From contig CP136571.1 in assembly GCA_035192965.1 (NCBI GenBank), positions 1,260,501-1,324,500 on the forward strand: 64,000 nt of DNA. The letters run 5' to 3'. This document shows positions 25,507 through 36,029 of the stretch, one piece after another (position 1 is the stretch's first letter; each line of letters begins with the position of its first letter). A program made the translations under genes and the position numbers. Origin of the DNA: Fuscovulum sp. Its GTDB lineage: Bacteria > Pseudomonadota > Alphaproteobacteria > Rhodobacterales > Rhodobacteraceae. The notes under the pieces were generated by a model. It made no database searches and had not been told where the DNA came from. It was given only the letters and a program-made list of their open reading frames with translations.

Positions 25507-25908
25507 TCACACCCAGCGGAAGACCGCTGCGGCGTAGATCAGGCAACAGATCAGCGCGCCCGTGAGGGGCGCACCGAAGGCGAAGAGCCAGCCCACACAG
25601 ATGAAGGCCGACCCGAGAAGGGAAATGAACAGCCGGTCACCGCGCGTGGTTTCGATCCGCAGGATGCCGCGGCGCGGGGTTTCGGGGTAACGGATCGCCA
25701 GCAGCGTGAAGAGGATCAGCAGGCAGGCGATGCAATAGAAGAACAAGGCGATGGGGAAGGTCCAGGCCATCCAGCCGCCTTCAATCAGCGGGGCGAACCA
25801 GTCGATCCCGTCTTCGGTGCGGGGCACGGCGGCAAGAAGGGCGGCAAAGATCGCCGCAAGCGCCGCGAAGGTGGTCAGGTAGATCGTGTTCCAGCGGGTT
25901 TTGGTCAT
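25507..25908 (-). CDS. glpU: Small membrane protein of the glycerol importer (DUF2160)
   Basis: A 133-residue protein with three to four membrane segments (TIYLTTFAALAAIFAALLAAV, TFPIALFFYCIACLLILFTLLAI, LFISLLGSAFICVGWLFAFG, ALICCLIYAAAVF). Between segments 2 and 3 lies a charged loop, RYPETPRRGILRIETTRGDR, characteristic of DUF2160. In rhizobial glycerol operons a DUF2160 gene (glpU) sits at exactly this position, between the second permease and the binding protein. Its role is not established; an accessory membrane subunit is likely. It starts 13 bases after the glpQ stop and ends 92 bases before glpV. Confidence 0.85.
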   Translation of the reverse strand: MTKTRWNTIYLTTFAALAAIFAALLAAVPRTEDGIDWFAPLIEGGWMAWTFPIALFFYCIACLLILFTLLAIRYPETPRRGILRIETTRGDRLFISLLGSAFICVGWLFAFGAPLTGALICCLIYAAAVFRWV

Positions 25909-25921
25909 GGTTGTTCCCCCG

Positions 25922-26725
<804 letters not shown>

Positions 26726-26726
26726 G

Positions 26727-27598
<872 letters not shown>

Positions 27599-27599
<1 letters not shown>

Positions 27600-28681
27600 C
27601 AGGCGGCCCCCCCGAGCGGTGCGACGCGCCAGTCGTCGGCATAGACATTGATACGGTCGGGTGTGAACCGGACATGGGTCAGTTCTGCGCCCACGGCCAT
27701 GCCTTCGGGGGCGATCACGTTGACGGTGCTGCCCGCGACTTCGCCGCGGATGATGCGGTGGCGGCCCACGTCTTCGACGCGTTTGATGGTGATGGGCAGG
27801 CCATCGCCTGCGGTCAGCACGGCATATTCAGGGCGGATGCCGATCTGGGTGCGGCCCGTGATTGGCCCGTAGGCCGCACCCAGCGGCACAGCCGCGCCTT
27901 GCAGATGCGCGGTGTCGCCCCGGACGTCGGCGGGCAGAAGGTTCATGCCCGGCGAGCCGATGAAATAGCCCACAAAGGTATGGGCGGGGGTTTCAAAAAG
28001 GTCTTCTGGCGTGCCCATCTGCACGACGCGCCCGTCATACATCACCACCACCTTGTCGGCGAAGGTGAGCGCCTCGGTCTGGTCATGGGTGACGTAAATC
28101 ATCGTATGGCCGAATTCGCGGTGCAGCTGTTTGAGCTGGGTGCGAAGCTCCCATTTCATGTGCGGGTCGATCACGGTGAGCGGTTCGTCGAAGAGGATGG
28201 CGTTGACATCTTCGCGCACCATGCCGCGGCCAAGGCTGATCTTCTGCTTGGCATCCGCCGTCAGACCGCGGGCCTTGCGATCCAGCGTCGCCTCCATCCC
28301 GATCATGGTGGCGATCTGGCCGACGCGCGCCTTGATATAGGCTGCGTCCATGCCCCGGTTGCGCAGCGGGAAGGCGAGGTTTTCGCGCACGGTCATGGTG
28401 TCGTAGACGACCGGGAACTGGAACACCTGCGCGATGTTGCGCTCGGCGGTTTCGGAGTCTGTCACGTCACGGTCGCCGAACAACACGCGGCCCTGAGACG
28501 GTTTCAGAAGGCCCGAGATGATGTTCAGCAGCGTGGTCTTGCCGCAGCCGGATGAGCCCAGAAGGGCATAGGCCCCGCCGTCCTGCCAGACGTGATCCAT
28601 TTCCTTCAAGGCGAAGTCATGTTCGCCGCGCGGGTTGGGAAAGTAGCTGTGGGCGAGGTTCTTGAGGGTGATCTGTGCCAT
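27599..28681 (-). CDS. glpT: Glycerol ABC transporter ATPase 2
   Basis: A 360-residue MalK-type ATPase with a C-terminal TOBE-like regulatory domain. Seen: Walker A GSSGCGKT (residues 42-49), Q-loop FQFPVVYDTMTV, Walker B AILFDEPL (D165, E166) and a normal H-loop histidine, H199, in YVTHDQTEAL. The signature motif is degenerate: where LSGGQ is expected it reads LTADAKQK (about 140-147). It therefore has a good Walker/H-loop face but a poor signature face, the reverse of its partner GlpS. It energises GlpP/GlpQ as a heterodimer with GlpS. It starts 3 bases after glpS stops and overlaps glpP. This gene is unrelated to the E. coli glycerol-phosphate antiporter also named glpT. Confidence 0.92.
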
Positions 28682-28684
28682 GGG

Positions 28685-29773
28685 TCAGGCTGCCGCCGCA
28701 TAGGCCGCAGGTGCCGCGAGGCGGCCTTCGGCATCAAAGATGTAGACATGGGCGGGGTCGAGCCAGACGCTTACCTCATGTCCGGCGGTCAGGTCATGCA
28801 CGCCATGTACTAGGCCGACCCAGCGGTCGGAGCCATGGGTCAGGTGCAGGAAGGTTTCCGATCCCGTGATCTCCGTCACGCCCAGTGTGCAGCGGAATTC
28901 GACCGCCTGCCCGGAATGGGTGTTCAGATGAAGATGATTGGCGCGGAAGCCGGCAGTGTAGCGGCCATCGGGCAGGGCGGCGAAGGGGCCGTCGGCGGGG
29001 GCATTGGCGTGGCCGCCGAAATTGACGCGGTGGCCTTCCTTGACGCAGGGGACGAAGTTCATCGGCGGATCGCTGAACACGCGCGCGGTGGTGGCGTCGG
29101 CGGGTTGGCGGTAGACGGTCGGGGTGGGGCCGAATTGCGTGACGCGGCCTTCCCAGAGCGTGGCGGTGTTGCCGCCCAGAAGCAGGGCTTCTTCGGGTTC
29201 GGTGGTGGCATAGACGAAGATCGCGCCGGATTCCTCAAATATGCGGGGGATTTCGGCGCGGAGTTCCTCGCGCAGTTTGTAATCGAGGTTGGCGAGGGGT
29301 TCGTCGAGCAGCACCAACCCTGCGCCTTTGACCAGTGCCCGCGCGAGGGCGCAGCGCTGTTGCTGGCCGCCCGACAGTTCCAGCGGTTTGCGGGTCAGCA
29401 TCGGGGTGAGCTTGAGCATGTCGGCGGTTTCCATCACCGCGCGGTCAATCTCGGCCTTTGTTTTGCCCATCAGGCGGAGGGGCGAGGCGATGTTGTCATA
29501 GACGCTCATCGCCGGGTAGTTGATGAACTGCTGATAGACCATAGCGACCTTGCGGTCCTGCACGCGCTGGCCGGTGACATCCTGCCCGTGCCAATGCAGC
29601 GTGCCGGTGCTGGGCGCATCAAGGCCTGCCATAAGCCGCATCAGCGAGGTCTTGCCCGATGAGGTGGGGCCAAGCAGCACGTTCATGGTGCCTTTTTCCA
29701 GCGTCAGGGTCGTGGGGTGGATATGAACCTGCCCCTTTACGACCCGGCTGATGGCTTTCAGTTCCAGCGCCAT
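28685..29773 (-). CDS. glpS: Glycerol ABC transporter ATPase 1
   Basis: A 362-residue MalK-type ATPase. Seen: Walker A GPTSSGKT (residues 35-42), Q-loop YQQFINYPAMSV, a perfect signature LSGGQQQR (133-140) and Walker B LVLLDEPLANLD (D157, E158). The H-loop is abnormal: YATTEPEEAL has T191 where the conserved histidine belongs. The C-terminal third is a TOBE-like domain. With GlpT it should form one complete ATP site (GlpT Walker and H-loop plus GlpS signature) and one degenerate site. It lies 9 bases after glpD and is the first transporter gene of the operon. Confidence 0.92.
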   Translation of the reverse strand: MALELKAISRVVKGQVHIHPTTLTLEKGTMNVLLGPTSSGKTSLMRLMAGLDAPSTGTLHWHGQDVTGQRVQDRKVAMVYQQFINYPAMSVYDNIASPLRLMGKTKAEIDRAVMETADMLKLTPMLTRKPLELSGGQQQRCALARALVKGAGLVLLDEPLANLDYKLREELRAEIPRIFEESGAIFVYATTEPEEALLLGGNTATLWEGRVTQFGPTPTVYRQPADATTARVFSDPPMNFVPCVKEGHRVNFGGHANAPADGPFAALPDGRYTAGFRANHLHLNTHSGQAVEFRCTLGVTEITGSETFLHLTHGSDRWVGLVHGVHDLTAGHEVSVWLDPAHVYIFDAEGRLAAPAAYAAAA

Positions 29774-29782
29774 CCGTCCCCC

Positions 29783-31378
29783 TTATTCTGCCGCGGGGCT
29801 GATGGCCCCGTGGGTTGCCGCGCCTGCCATGAAATCATCCAGTGCGGCGATCTGTTCCTTGGTCATGCGCAGACCAAGCTTTGTGCGCCGCCAGACGATA
29901 TCTGCGGCGGCGCGGGCGAATTCGTGCTGCATCAGCCAGCGCACCTCGGCCTCGGTCAGGGTGCCGCCGAAATCGCGGCCAAGATCAGCGGCGGAGGTGG
30001 CCCCGCGCAGGAGGGTGGCCGCCTCAGACCCGTAGGCGCGGATCAGGCGCGCGGCCCAGTAATCGGATAGGAAGGGGTGGTTGGCCTTGAGCGATGCGGT
30101 CAGCGCGGCCACGCCATCATGTGGGAAATCTCCGCCGGGCAAGGCGACGCGGGCGGTCCACGGCCCCTTTGCCTGCGGGAAATAGGGTGTCAGCTTTTCC
30201 AAAGCAGACTCGGCCAAGCGGCGATAGGTGGTGATCTTGCCGCCAAAAACATTGAGCAGCGGCGCGCCGTTGCCATCCAGCGACAGAACATAGTCGCGAG
30301 TGGCCGCCGTGGCCGATTTCGCGCCATCGTTATAAAGCGGGCGGACGCCGGAATATGTCCAGACGACATCCTTCAGCGTGACGGGCTTGGCGAAATACTG
30401 GCTGGCGAAATTCAGCAGGTAATCGCGTTCCGCATCGGAACAGACCGCATCCTTGGGTGCGCCCTTGTGATCCTGATCGGTGGTGCCGATGAGGGTGAAA
30501 TCCTGTTCATAGGGAATGGCGAAGATGATGCGCCCATCGGTGCCCTGAAAGAAATAGCAGCGGTCATGGTCGTAGAGTTTCTTGGTCACGATGTGCGACC
30601 CGCGCACGAGACGGACGCCTTCGGATGAATTGATCCGCGCGACATTGCGGATCACGTCTTCGACCCAAGGGCCGCCTGCATTGACCAGCGCGCGGGCGTG
30701 GTGGACCTGCTGGCCATCGGGGCCGTCGGTGGTGATCTCCCACATCTCGCCGGTGCGGTTGGCCGAGATGACGCGGGTGCGCGTCAGGATGGTGGCGCCG
30801 CGCTGGGCCGCATCGCGGGCGTTGAGGGAGACGAGCTTGGAATCCTCAACCCAGCAATCGGAGTATTCATAGGCGTGGCGGAACCGCGATTGCAGCGGTT
30901 TGCCTGCGGGATCGGTTGTCAAGTCCAGCGTGCGGGTGGAAGGCAGGATCTTACGGCCACCGAGCGTGTCATAGAGGAACAGGCCAAGCCGAATGAGCCA
31001 TGCAGGGCGGCGCCCCTTCATCCAGGGCATCAGGCGCGACAGGAGGCGACCTGTGGGCGTATCGCCTTCGAACCGCATGTCGGGATGGTAGGGCAGCACG
31101 AAACGCATGGGCCACGAGATGTGGGGCATGGCGACAAGCAGGGTTTCGCGTTCCTCCAGCGCCTCGCGCACCAGACGAAATTCGAAATATTCCAGATAGC
31201 GCAGGCCGCCGTGGAAAAGCTTGGTCGAAGCTGACGATGTGGCCTGAGCCAGATCGCCCTGTTCGGCAAGCACCACCGACAGGCCGCGACCCGTTGCGTC
31301 GCGGGCGATGCCGCATCCGTTGATGCCGCCGCCGATGATGAACAGATCGGCCGTTTCGGGCCTGTTCTTCGGTATCAC
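29783..31378 (-). CDS. glpD: Aerobic glycerol-3-phosphate dehydrogenase (GTG start)
   Basis: A membrane-associated flavoenzyme that oxidises glycerol 3-phosphate to dihydroxyacetone phosphate and reduces quinone. The FAD site is ADLFIIGGGINGCGIARDA (from about residue 10). Other blocks are TSSASTKLFHGGLRYLEYFEFRLVREAL, VRLVRGSHIVTKKLYDHDRCYFFQGTDGRIIFAIPYE and the C-terminal LTEAEVRWLMQHEFARAAADIVWRRTKLGL, as in GlpD. GTG 31378 is chosen: AGGGAGGAG sits 7 bases upstream and the family N-terminus follows at once (531 residues). An ATG at 31432 would add 18 residues and place the ribosome site inside the gene. It is the first gene of the glp operon, divergent from glpR. Confidence 0.95.
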   Translation of the reverse strand: MIPKNRPETADLFIIGGGINGCGIARDATGRGLSVVLAEQGDLAQATSSASTKLFHGGLRYLEYFEFRLVREALEERETLLVAMPHISWPMRFVLPYHPDMRFEGDTPTGRLLSRLMPWMKGRRPAWLIRLGLFLYDTLGGRKILPSTRTLDLTTDPAGKPLQSRFRHAYEYSDCWVEDSKLVSLNARDAAQRGATILTRTRVISANRTGEMWEITTDGPDGQQVHHARALVNAGGPWVEDVIRNVARINSSEGVRLVRGSHIVTKKLYDHDRCYFFQGTDGRIIFAIPYEQDFTLIGTTDQDHKGAPKDAVCSDAERDYLLNFASQYFAKPVTLKDVVWTYSGVRPLYNDGAKSATAATRDYVLSLDGNGAPLLNVFGGKITTYRRLAESALEKLTPYFPQAKGPWTARVALPGGDFPHDGVAALTASLKANHPFLSDYWAARLIRAYGSEAATLLRGATSAADLGRDFGGTLTEAEVRWLMQHEFARAAADIVWRRTKLGLRMTKEQIAALDDFMAGAATHGAISPAAE

Positions 31379-31446
31379 GCCAGTCTCCTCCCTAGCGGGG
31401 GCAGGTTGGAACGAATCTTTGCCATTGGTCAATGCCCATTTTTCGG

Positions 31447-31544
31447 ATTTGCGCGTTTCTTATTGAAGCGAACATTTGCGCGCAAGTGACGTAAGGGAAA
31501 TGGCTGAATATCAGGGACTTGACCCTGATACGCGCATTTTCGCG
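31447..31544. repeat. Three ATTTKCGCG repeats in the glpD-glpR promoter region
   Basis: ATTTGCGCG at 31447-31455 and 31474-31482 (27 bases apart, start to start) and ATTTTCGCG at 31536-31544. Between the first two, the minus strand reads AATGTTCGCT (31467-31476), which fits the E. coli GlpR half-site form WATKYTCGWW at nine of ten positions. Candidate binding sites for the divergently encoded GlpR. Confidence 0.45.
31509..31530. promoter_or_regulatory. Perfect inverted repeat between glpD and glpR
   Basis: TATCAGGG (31509-31516) and CCCTGATA (31523-31530) are perfect 8-base arms around ACTTGA. The site is 131 bases from the glpD start and 126 from the glpR start. Candidate operator, perhaps for GlpR or a second regulator. 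Confidence 0.6.
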
Positions 31545-31655
31545 CTGCAATGCGGCGTGATTGCCGCGTGCGCGTGCAGAAACTTTTTCGGCTTGATTGC
31601 CCGGCTTTCCTTTCCGAAGGTGGGCGATCACGAGTGAAGAAAAAGGAATGCCGGA

Positions 31656-32417
31656 ATGGCGCTGAGTTTCCGTCAGACCGAGATCCTTGAGATTGCCCGC
31701 GCCGAGGGGCGGGTGGTCGTCGAGGATCTGGCGCAGCGCTTTGATGTGACCTTGCAGACGATCCGGCGCGATCTTACGGATCTGGCGGATATGGGCCATC
31801 TGGACCGGGTGCATGGCGGGGCGGTACCGCGCACCGGGGTGACGAACCTTGGCTATGAGCAGCGCCGCCAGATGAACGAGGCGGCGAAGTCCGCCATCGC
31901 ACGGGCCTGTGCGGCGGCGATCCCGGAGAACTGTTCGCTGATCATGAACCTTGGCACCACGACCGAGGCGGTGGCGCGGGAATTGCTGACCCATCGCAAT
32001 ATCACGGTGGTGACCAACAACATGAACGTGGCCAACACGCTGGCCGCCAATCCGGGCTGCGAGATCATGGTGGCGGGTGGCGCGCTGCGGCGGTCGGATG
32101 GCGGGTTGGTGGGGGAGCTGACGACGCAGTTTTTTGAGCAGTTCAAGGTAGATTACGCGGTGATTGGCGCGTCGGCGCTGGATCAGGACGGCGATCTGCT
32201 GGATTTCGATCTGGCCGAGGTGCGGGTGTCGAAGGCGATCATCCGGCAGGCGCGCAAGGTGTTTCTGGTCTGCGACCATTCCAAGCTGGACCGGAGCGCA
32301 CCGGCACGGCTGGCGTCGCTGTCGGAGGTGACGACTTTGTTCACGGATCAGCCTCTGCCGCCCGAACTGGCGCGGAAATGTGCCGAATGGGGGACCGGGG
32401 TGGTGGTTGCCGGGTGA
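31656..32417 (+). CDS. glpR: DeoR-family repressor of glycerol genes
   Basis: A 253-residue DeoR-family regulator. The N-terminal winged helix-turn-helix is RQTEILEIARAEGRVVVEDLAQRFDVTLQTIRRDLTDL (about residues 6-43), and the effector domain holds NLGTTTEAVARELL and GGALRRSDGGLVGELTTQFFEQFKVDYAVIGASALD, as in GlpR, which senses glycerol 3-phosphate. It is divergent from glpD. The 277-base gap between them carries an 8-base perfect inverted repeat and three ATTTKCGCG repeats. Assignment as GlpR rests on family plus position next to glpD and the importer. A second DeoR-family gene occurs at 62995. Confidence 0.92.
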   Translation: MALSFRQTEILEIARAEGRVVVEDLAQRFDVTLQTIRRDLTDLADMGHLDRVHGGAVPRTGVTNLGYEQRRQMNEAAKSAIARACAAAIPENCSLIMNLGTTTEAVARELLTHRNITVVTNNMNVANTLAANPGCEIMVAGGALRRSDGGLVGELTTQFFEQFKVDYAVIGASALDQDGDLLDFDLAEVRVSKAIIRQARKVFLVCDHSKLDRSAPARLASLSEVTTLFTDQPLPPELARKCAEWGTGVVVAG

Positions 32418-32421
32418 GGTG

Positions 32422-32445
32422 ATCCCGGCGCGCAGGCGCCGGGAT
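32422..32445 (+). other. Stem-loop just after glpR
   Basis: ATCCCGGCGC (32422-32431) pairs perfectly with GCGCCGGGAT (32436-32445) around GCAG. There is no T run, so it is probably a protective or pausing hairpin ahead of the true terminator. Confidence 0.5.
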
Positions 32446-32472
32446 GGCCCCGCCGCCCGGTGGGTTGGGTGG

Positions 32473-32501
32473 CTGTCCCGGGCTGGCCCGGGACAGGTTT
32501 C
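32473..32501 (+). terminator. Rho-independent terminator of glpR
   Basis: CTGTCCCGGG (32473-32482) pairs perfectly with CCCGGGACAG (32487-32496) around CTGG and is followed by GTTTCTT. It ends at the stop of the convergent glutathione transferase gene. Confidence 0.8.
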
Positions 32502-33449
32502 TTACAGGGCGTCCAGCCAATCCAGCCTTGGCCCAAGCGGTACGATGCCCTTGGGGTTGAGCGCCTTGATCGAATAGTAGCCGCGCTTGATGTGATCGAT
32601 GCTGACTGTCTCGGCGATGCCGGGCAGGCGGTAGACGCGGGCGGTGTAGGCGGTCAGGTGGGGATAATCGGCCAGCTGTCGCAGGTTGCATTTGAACAGG
32701 CCGTGATAGGCGGCGTCAAAGCGGATCAGCGTGACGAAGGCGCGGATGTCCGTCTCGGTCAATCGGTCGCCATGAAGCCATGCGCGCCCGTCGGAAAGCC
32801 GGGTCTCCAGCGTATTCAGCATGGCAAAGACATCGTGGAAGGCGGATTCATAGGCGGCCTGCGTGGTGGCAAAGCCCGCGCGATAGACGCCGTTGTTCAG
32901 CGCGGGATAGATCGCATCGTTCAGCGCGTCGATCTGGGCCGCCAGATCGGCGGGGTAGAGATCGGGGCCGTTGGCGAGTGTCCCGAAGCCCGAATTGAAA
33001 ATGCGCAGGATGTCGGCGCTTTCGTTGTTGACGATAGTTTGGGTTTGTTTGTCCCACAGGACCGGAATAGTGGCGCGGCCGTTCACGGCCGGATCGGCGC
33101 GCGTATAGATTTCATGCATGTAAGTGGCTTGGTTTATGGCATCTGCCCCGGCGACAAAGTGCCAGCCTTCATCGGTGAGTTCGGGTTCGACGATGGAGAG
33201 GGAGATGACGTCTTCAAGCTGCTTGAGCTTGCGTGCCATGAGCGTGCGGCTGGCCCAGGGGCAGATGAGGCCGACATAGAGGTGATAGCGGCCGGCCTCG
33301 GCGCGGAAACCGCCTTGGCCCGTGGGGCCGGGGCTGCCATCGCGGGTGATCCAGTTGCGGAAGGTGGAAACCTGCCGCACGAAGCCGCCCTGTTCATCCT
33401 TGGCCTGAACCGGATCCCATTTTGCGATCCATTTGCCGTTCACGAGCAT
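32502..33449 (-). CDS. Xi-class glutathione transferase (glutathionyl-hydroquinone reductase, YqjG/PcpF type)
   Basis: A 315-residue cytoplasmic enzyme that removes glutathione from glutathionyl-hydroquinones. The catalytic cysteine is C63 in YVGLICPWASRTL, the CPWA form used by Xi-class enzymes. The N-terminal block GGFVRQVSTFRNWITRDGSPGPTGQGGFRAEAGRYHLYV, the segment NNESADILRIFNS and the C-terminal helical domain with ETDIRAFVTLIRFDAAYHGLFKCN are typical. The ATG overlaps the stop of the VOC gene by one base (TGATG), so the two are one operon. A shared role in aromatic or quinone metabolism is plausible: VOC proteins include ring-cleaving dioxygenases. Confidence 0.9.
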   Translation of the reverse strand: MLVNGKWIAKWDPVQAKDEQGGFVRQVSTFRNWITRDGSPGPTGQGGFRAEAGRYHLYVGLICPWASRTLMARKLKQLEDVISLSIVEPELTDEGWHFVAGADAINQATYMHEIYTRADPAVNGRATIPVLWDKQTQTIVNNESADILRIFNSGFGTLANGPDLYPADLAAQIDALNDAIYPALNNGVYRAGFATTQAAYESAFHDVFAMLNTLETRLSDGRAWLHGDRLTETDIRAFVTLIRFDAAYHGLFKCNLRQLADYPHLTAYTARVYRLPGIAETVSIDHIKRGYYSIKALNPKGIVPLGPRLDWLDAL

Positions 33450-34258
33450 CAGCGTTTCTCCGTCAGGGTGATCTGGGTGCCCCAGGGATCGGTCAGCCGT
33501 GTTTGGCCATCGCTGCGCGCGGCGATAGCGGCAAGGGCGGTGGCGTCTGCGAGGATTTCCACATTGGTCAGGCCGGTCGAGGGGGTGCGGGGGCCCGCGC
33601 CGCGGCTGTTCCAGACATTGGTGGCGAGGTGATGGTGATAGCCGCCTGACCCGTAGAAGGCCGCGCCGGGATAGGTGGCGGTCACGGGAAAGCCGAGTGT
33701 GCCGGTATAGAAGGCCTGCGCTTGCGCGACATCGCCCACTTGCAGGTGGACATGGCCCACGACCGTGCCATCGGGTGCGCCTGTCCAAGGGCCATCGGCG
33801 GCGGCGGCGAGATCGTCAAGGTCAAGCGGATCGGTCGCCATCTGGATGGAGCCGTCCTGTTTGGTCCATTGCGCGCGGGGGCGGTCGACATAGACTTCGA
33901 TCCCGTTGCCTTCGGGATCGGCGAGATAGATCGCCTCGGACACTTTGTGATCGGATGCGCCCTGAAGGGGCAGGCGGGTGCTGGCCACGTGGTGCAGCCA
34001 GCGGGCAAGGGCGGCGCGGTCTGGCAGAAGAAAGGCGGTGTGGAACAGGCCGGCCTCGCGCGGGGAGCGGAGCCGCGCGGCGGGATCGGCGATCAGCGTG
34101 ATCAGTGCCCGGTTGCCTGCACCGAGAGTGACCTGTGCGGCATCGGCGGTCAGCTTCGCCAGGCCGAGCGCGCGGGCGTAGAAATCGGCGCTGCGGGCCA
34201 GATCATGGACTGTAAGCGTGACCCGTCCGATTTCCATCGGGGCTGCGGCGGTGTGCAT
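33449..34258 (-). CDS. Two-domain VOC (glyoxalase/extradiol dioxygenase) protein
   Basis: A 269-residue protein with two vicinal-oxygen-chelate domains, like CatE-type catechol 2,3-dioxygenases. Domain 1 is IGRVTLTVHDLARSADFYARALGL to DPEGNGIEVYVDRP, and domain 2 is VVGHVHLQVGDVAQAQAFYTGTLGF to TDPWGTQITLTEK. Possible metal residues are FHTAF and EVYV in domain 1, and HVHL, YHHHLATNVW and the final ITLT strand in domain 2. ATG 34258 has CAGGAG seven bases upstream. The gene is transcribed into the glutathione transferase gene with a one-base overlap. Substrate unknown. Confidence 0.85.
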   Translation of the reverse strand: MHTAAAPMEIGRVTLTVHDLARSADFYARALGLAKLTADAAQVTLGAGNRALITLIADPAARLRSPREAGLFHTAFLLPDRAALARWLHHVASTRLPLQGASDHKVSEAIYLADPEGNGIEVYVDRPRAQWTKQDGSIQMATDPLDLDDLAAAADGPWTGAPDGTVVGHVHLQVGDVAQAQAFYTGTLGFPVTATYPGAAFYGSGGYHHHLATNVWNSRGAGPRTPSTGLTNVEILADATALAAIAARSDGQTRLTDPWGTQITLTEKR

Positions 34259-34409
34259 CGCGGGACTCCTGTGACACTACGTTACCCGCACAGGCCTAGA
34301 CCTGCGGGCGCTGTTGCGAAAGGGTCCGGGATGCACAGTCTTTGTGCTGCCGTTGCGCCGCTGTCGGGCCGTGCCCGATGGCGGTATCGGGAACGGGGCA
34401 GGGGTTTCG

Positions 34410-36005
34410 TCAGTCGCGGCCGGGGAAGAAGCGCGGGAGGCGGCCGTCAAGTTCGCGGGCCATGTCCTGAAGCCGAAGGTCGGCGGATGCCTCGTCTTCG
34501 CCGCGCGCGACGGGGGTGACAAGGCGGACAAGCCCGCCATCCTTGCGCCCGTAAAGCACGCTGTCCCAAAGGAGCCAGAGCTTCGACCCGAAGTCCCAGG
34601 CGACCTGCCGCCCGTTTTGCAGGAAGAAGTAATAGACGAGCAGGCGATCTTCGCCCTTCTGGATCAGGGCGCGGTTGATTGGGAAAGGTTTGTTCAGGCC
34701 CATTTCCATGCCGATATCGCGCCGGTCGAACGAGGCGAATTCCCAGCCTGAATTGGGAAGGCACACCTCGGGGGAATGCGCGCCACTGGTTGTCTGATCG
34801 CGGAACCATGCGGCGAAAACCTCGACCGTGGCATCGGGGCCTGCGGTGAAGGACATCAACGCGTAATCCTGCGCTTGCAGCGTCTGGGCGACGGCGGGAT
34901 CGAGCGACTGGCGCTCGCCACCGGTCCAGCTTCCGATCTGGGTGGGGAAGGAGCCAAGCTCGGCCCGGGGCGGTTCGACCGTGCGGACAGTGGGGAAGAC
35001 CTGCCACAGCACGGCGGCCCCGACGGTGACGATGGCAAAGACCGCCAGTGCGCGCGACGGTTCGACCAGCAGGATGCGGCGGGCCTGCGGGACCAGACCG
35101 GAGAAATCCAGATCAAGCGCGTCGACCAATGTCGTGTGCCGGCGCTGCAATATCAGCAGCAGGCGGGCCAGGCCAAAGAGCATCAGCACCGAGAGCAGGA
35201 AGATCACCCAGCCTTCGAAGAAGTGCGAAAACCCCTCGAGATGTTCTGGCCCCTGATACTGCACGATCAGCCCGGCGATGGCGATGCGCGCCGAGTTCAT
35301 CACCACAGCGATGGGGGCCGCCGACAGCAGCATGATGGCCTTCATGGTGAAGGAGCCGCGATAGAGGATCGCGAAGATGTAGGAAAAGCTGAGGATCGGG
35401 AACAGATAGCGCAGGCCCGAGCAGGCCTCGGCCACGTGCATCTTTATGACGCCGAGGTCGATGATGTAGCCATCCAGAAACACCGGCACATCGGCCAACC
35501 GCAGCAGCCAGACGCCCAATTCGGCCGAGATGAGCTGAAGCGTGATGGACACGGTGTAATAGGTGGAGCTTGGCAGGGGCAGCATGAAGCCCAGATGCAG
35601 GATCGGCGGCCAGAAGCGCTTTCCCTGTTCCCAGCCAAAGCAGATGAGCAGGATTGCGCCGAACCACAGGATCAGCGCCGTGGCGGTGACCATCGGCGTT
35701 TCCACCATCTGGCCAAGGATGCCGAAGAAGACGGACACGGCCAGCAGGGCCAGCCCCGGCCAGCGGTTCACGGGTCCGTGCAGGATCGGTTCGGTCTTGA
35801 GTTGGCGCAGGAAAAGCAGGCCTGACAGCACGGGAATAAGCGGCCCGTGGCTGTATTCAGGCATCTGCCAGACAGCGAAGAGAAGCGTGATGCCCGGCCA
35901 GAACAGCACAAAAGCGCCGATCAGGGACACGGTCAGCCAGAACAGGCCCATAACTTGCATGGGAAGGGGGGCCGAGAGCGGTTGGGTGCCTTCGGGGCTG
36001 TGCAT
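34410..36005 (-). CDS. xrtD: VPLPA-CTERM-specific exosortase XrtD fused to EpsI domain
   Basis: A 531-residue integral membrane cysteine protease/transpeptidase. Exosortases cut C-terminal PEP-CTERM-like tails from secreted proteins at the inner membrane. About eight hydrophobic segments fill residues 20-290. The catalytic set is visible: C195 in AEACSGLRYLFP, R240 in MNSARIAIAG and H261 in FSHFFEGWVIF. Residues from about 320 form an EpsI (DUF3485) domain (QIGSWTGGERQSLDP, AWFRDQTTSGAHSPEVCLPNSGWEF). The XrtD type is chosen because a VPLPA-CTERM protein is encoded at 52717. The gene is divergent from an ExeA-like ATPase gene. The start codon has a weak ribosome site, so the N-terminus is less certain. 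Confidence 0.9.
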   Translation of the reverse strand: MHSPEGTQPLSAPLPMQVMGLFWLTVSLIGAFVLFWPGITLLFAVWQMPEYSHGPLIPVLSGLLFLRQLKTEPILHGPVNRWPGLALLAVSVFFGILGQMVETPMVTATALILWFGAILLICFGWEQGKRFWPPILHLGFMLPLPSSTYYTVSITLQLISAELGVWLLRLADVPVFLDGYIIDLGVIKMHVAEACSGLRYLFPILSFSYIFAILYRGSFTMKAIMLLSAAPIAVVMNSARIAIAGLIVQYQGPEHLEGFSHFFEGWVIFLLSVLMLFGLARLLLILQRRHTTLVDALDLDFSGLVPQARRILLVEPSRALAVFAIVTVGAAVLWQVFPTVRTVEPPRAELGSFPTQIGSWTGGERQSLDPAVAQTLQAQDYALMSFTAGPDATVEVFAAWFRDQTTSGAHSPEVCLPNSGWEFASFDRRDIGMEMGLNKPFPINRALIQKGEDRLLVYYFFLQNGRQVAWDFGSKLWLLWDSVLYGRKDGGLVRLVTPVARGEDEASADLRLQDMARELDGRLPRFFPGRD

Positions 36006-36019
36006 GTTCTGGCCGTGCT

Positions 36020-36029
36020 TGATTAATCA
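36020..36029. promoter_or_regulatory. Perfect palindrome in the xrtD-ATPase divergent promoter
   Basis: TGATTAATCA, 15 bases upstream of xrtD and about 100 bases upstream of the ATPase gene, in an AT-rich patch (36018-36050). A candidate regulator site; the spacing is wrong for an FNR/FixK box. Confidence 0.45.

Noticed and set aside
23564..25537. 657-codon plus-strand frame opposite glpV
   Set aside because: Antisense of a well-supported binding protein with signal peptide; the plus-strand translation has no recognisable domain.
36020..36029. FNR/FixK box in the xrtD promoter
   Set aside because: FNR-type sites need four bases between TTGAT and ATCAA; here the spacing is shorter.
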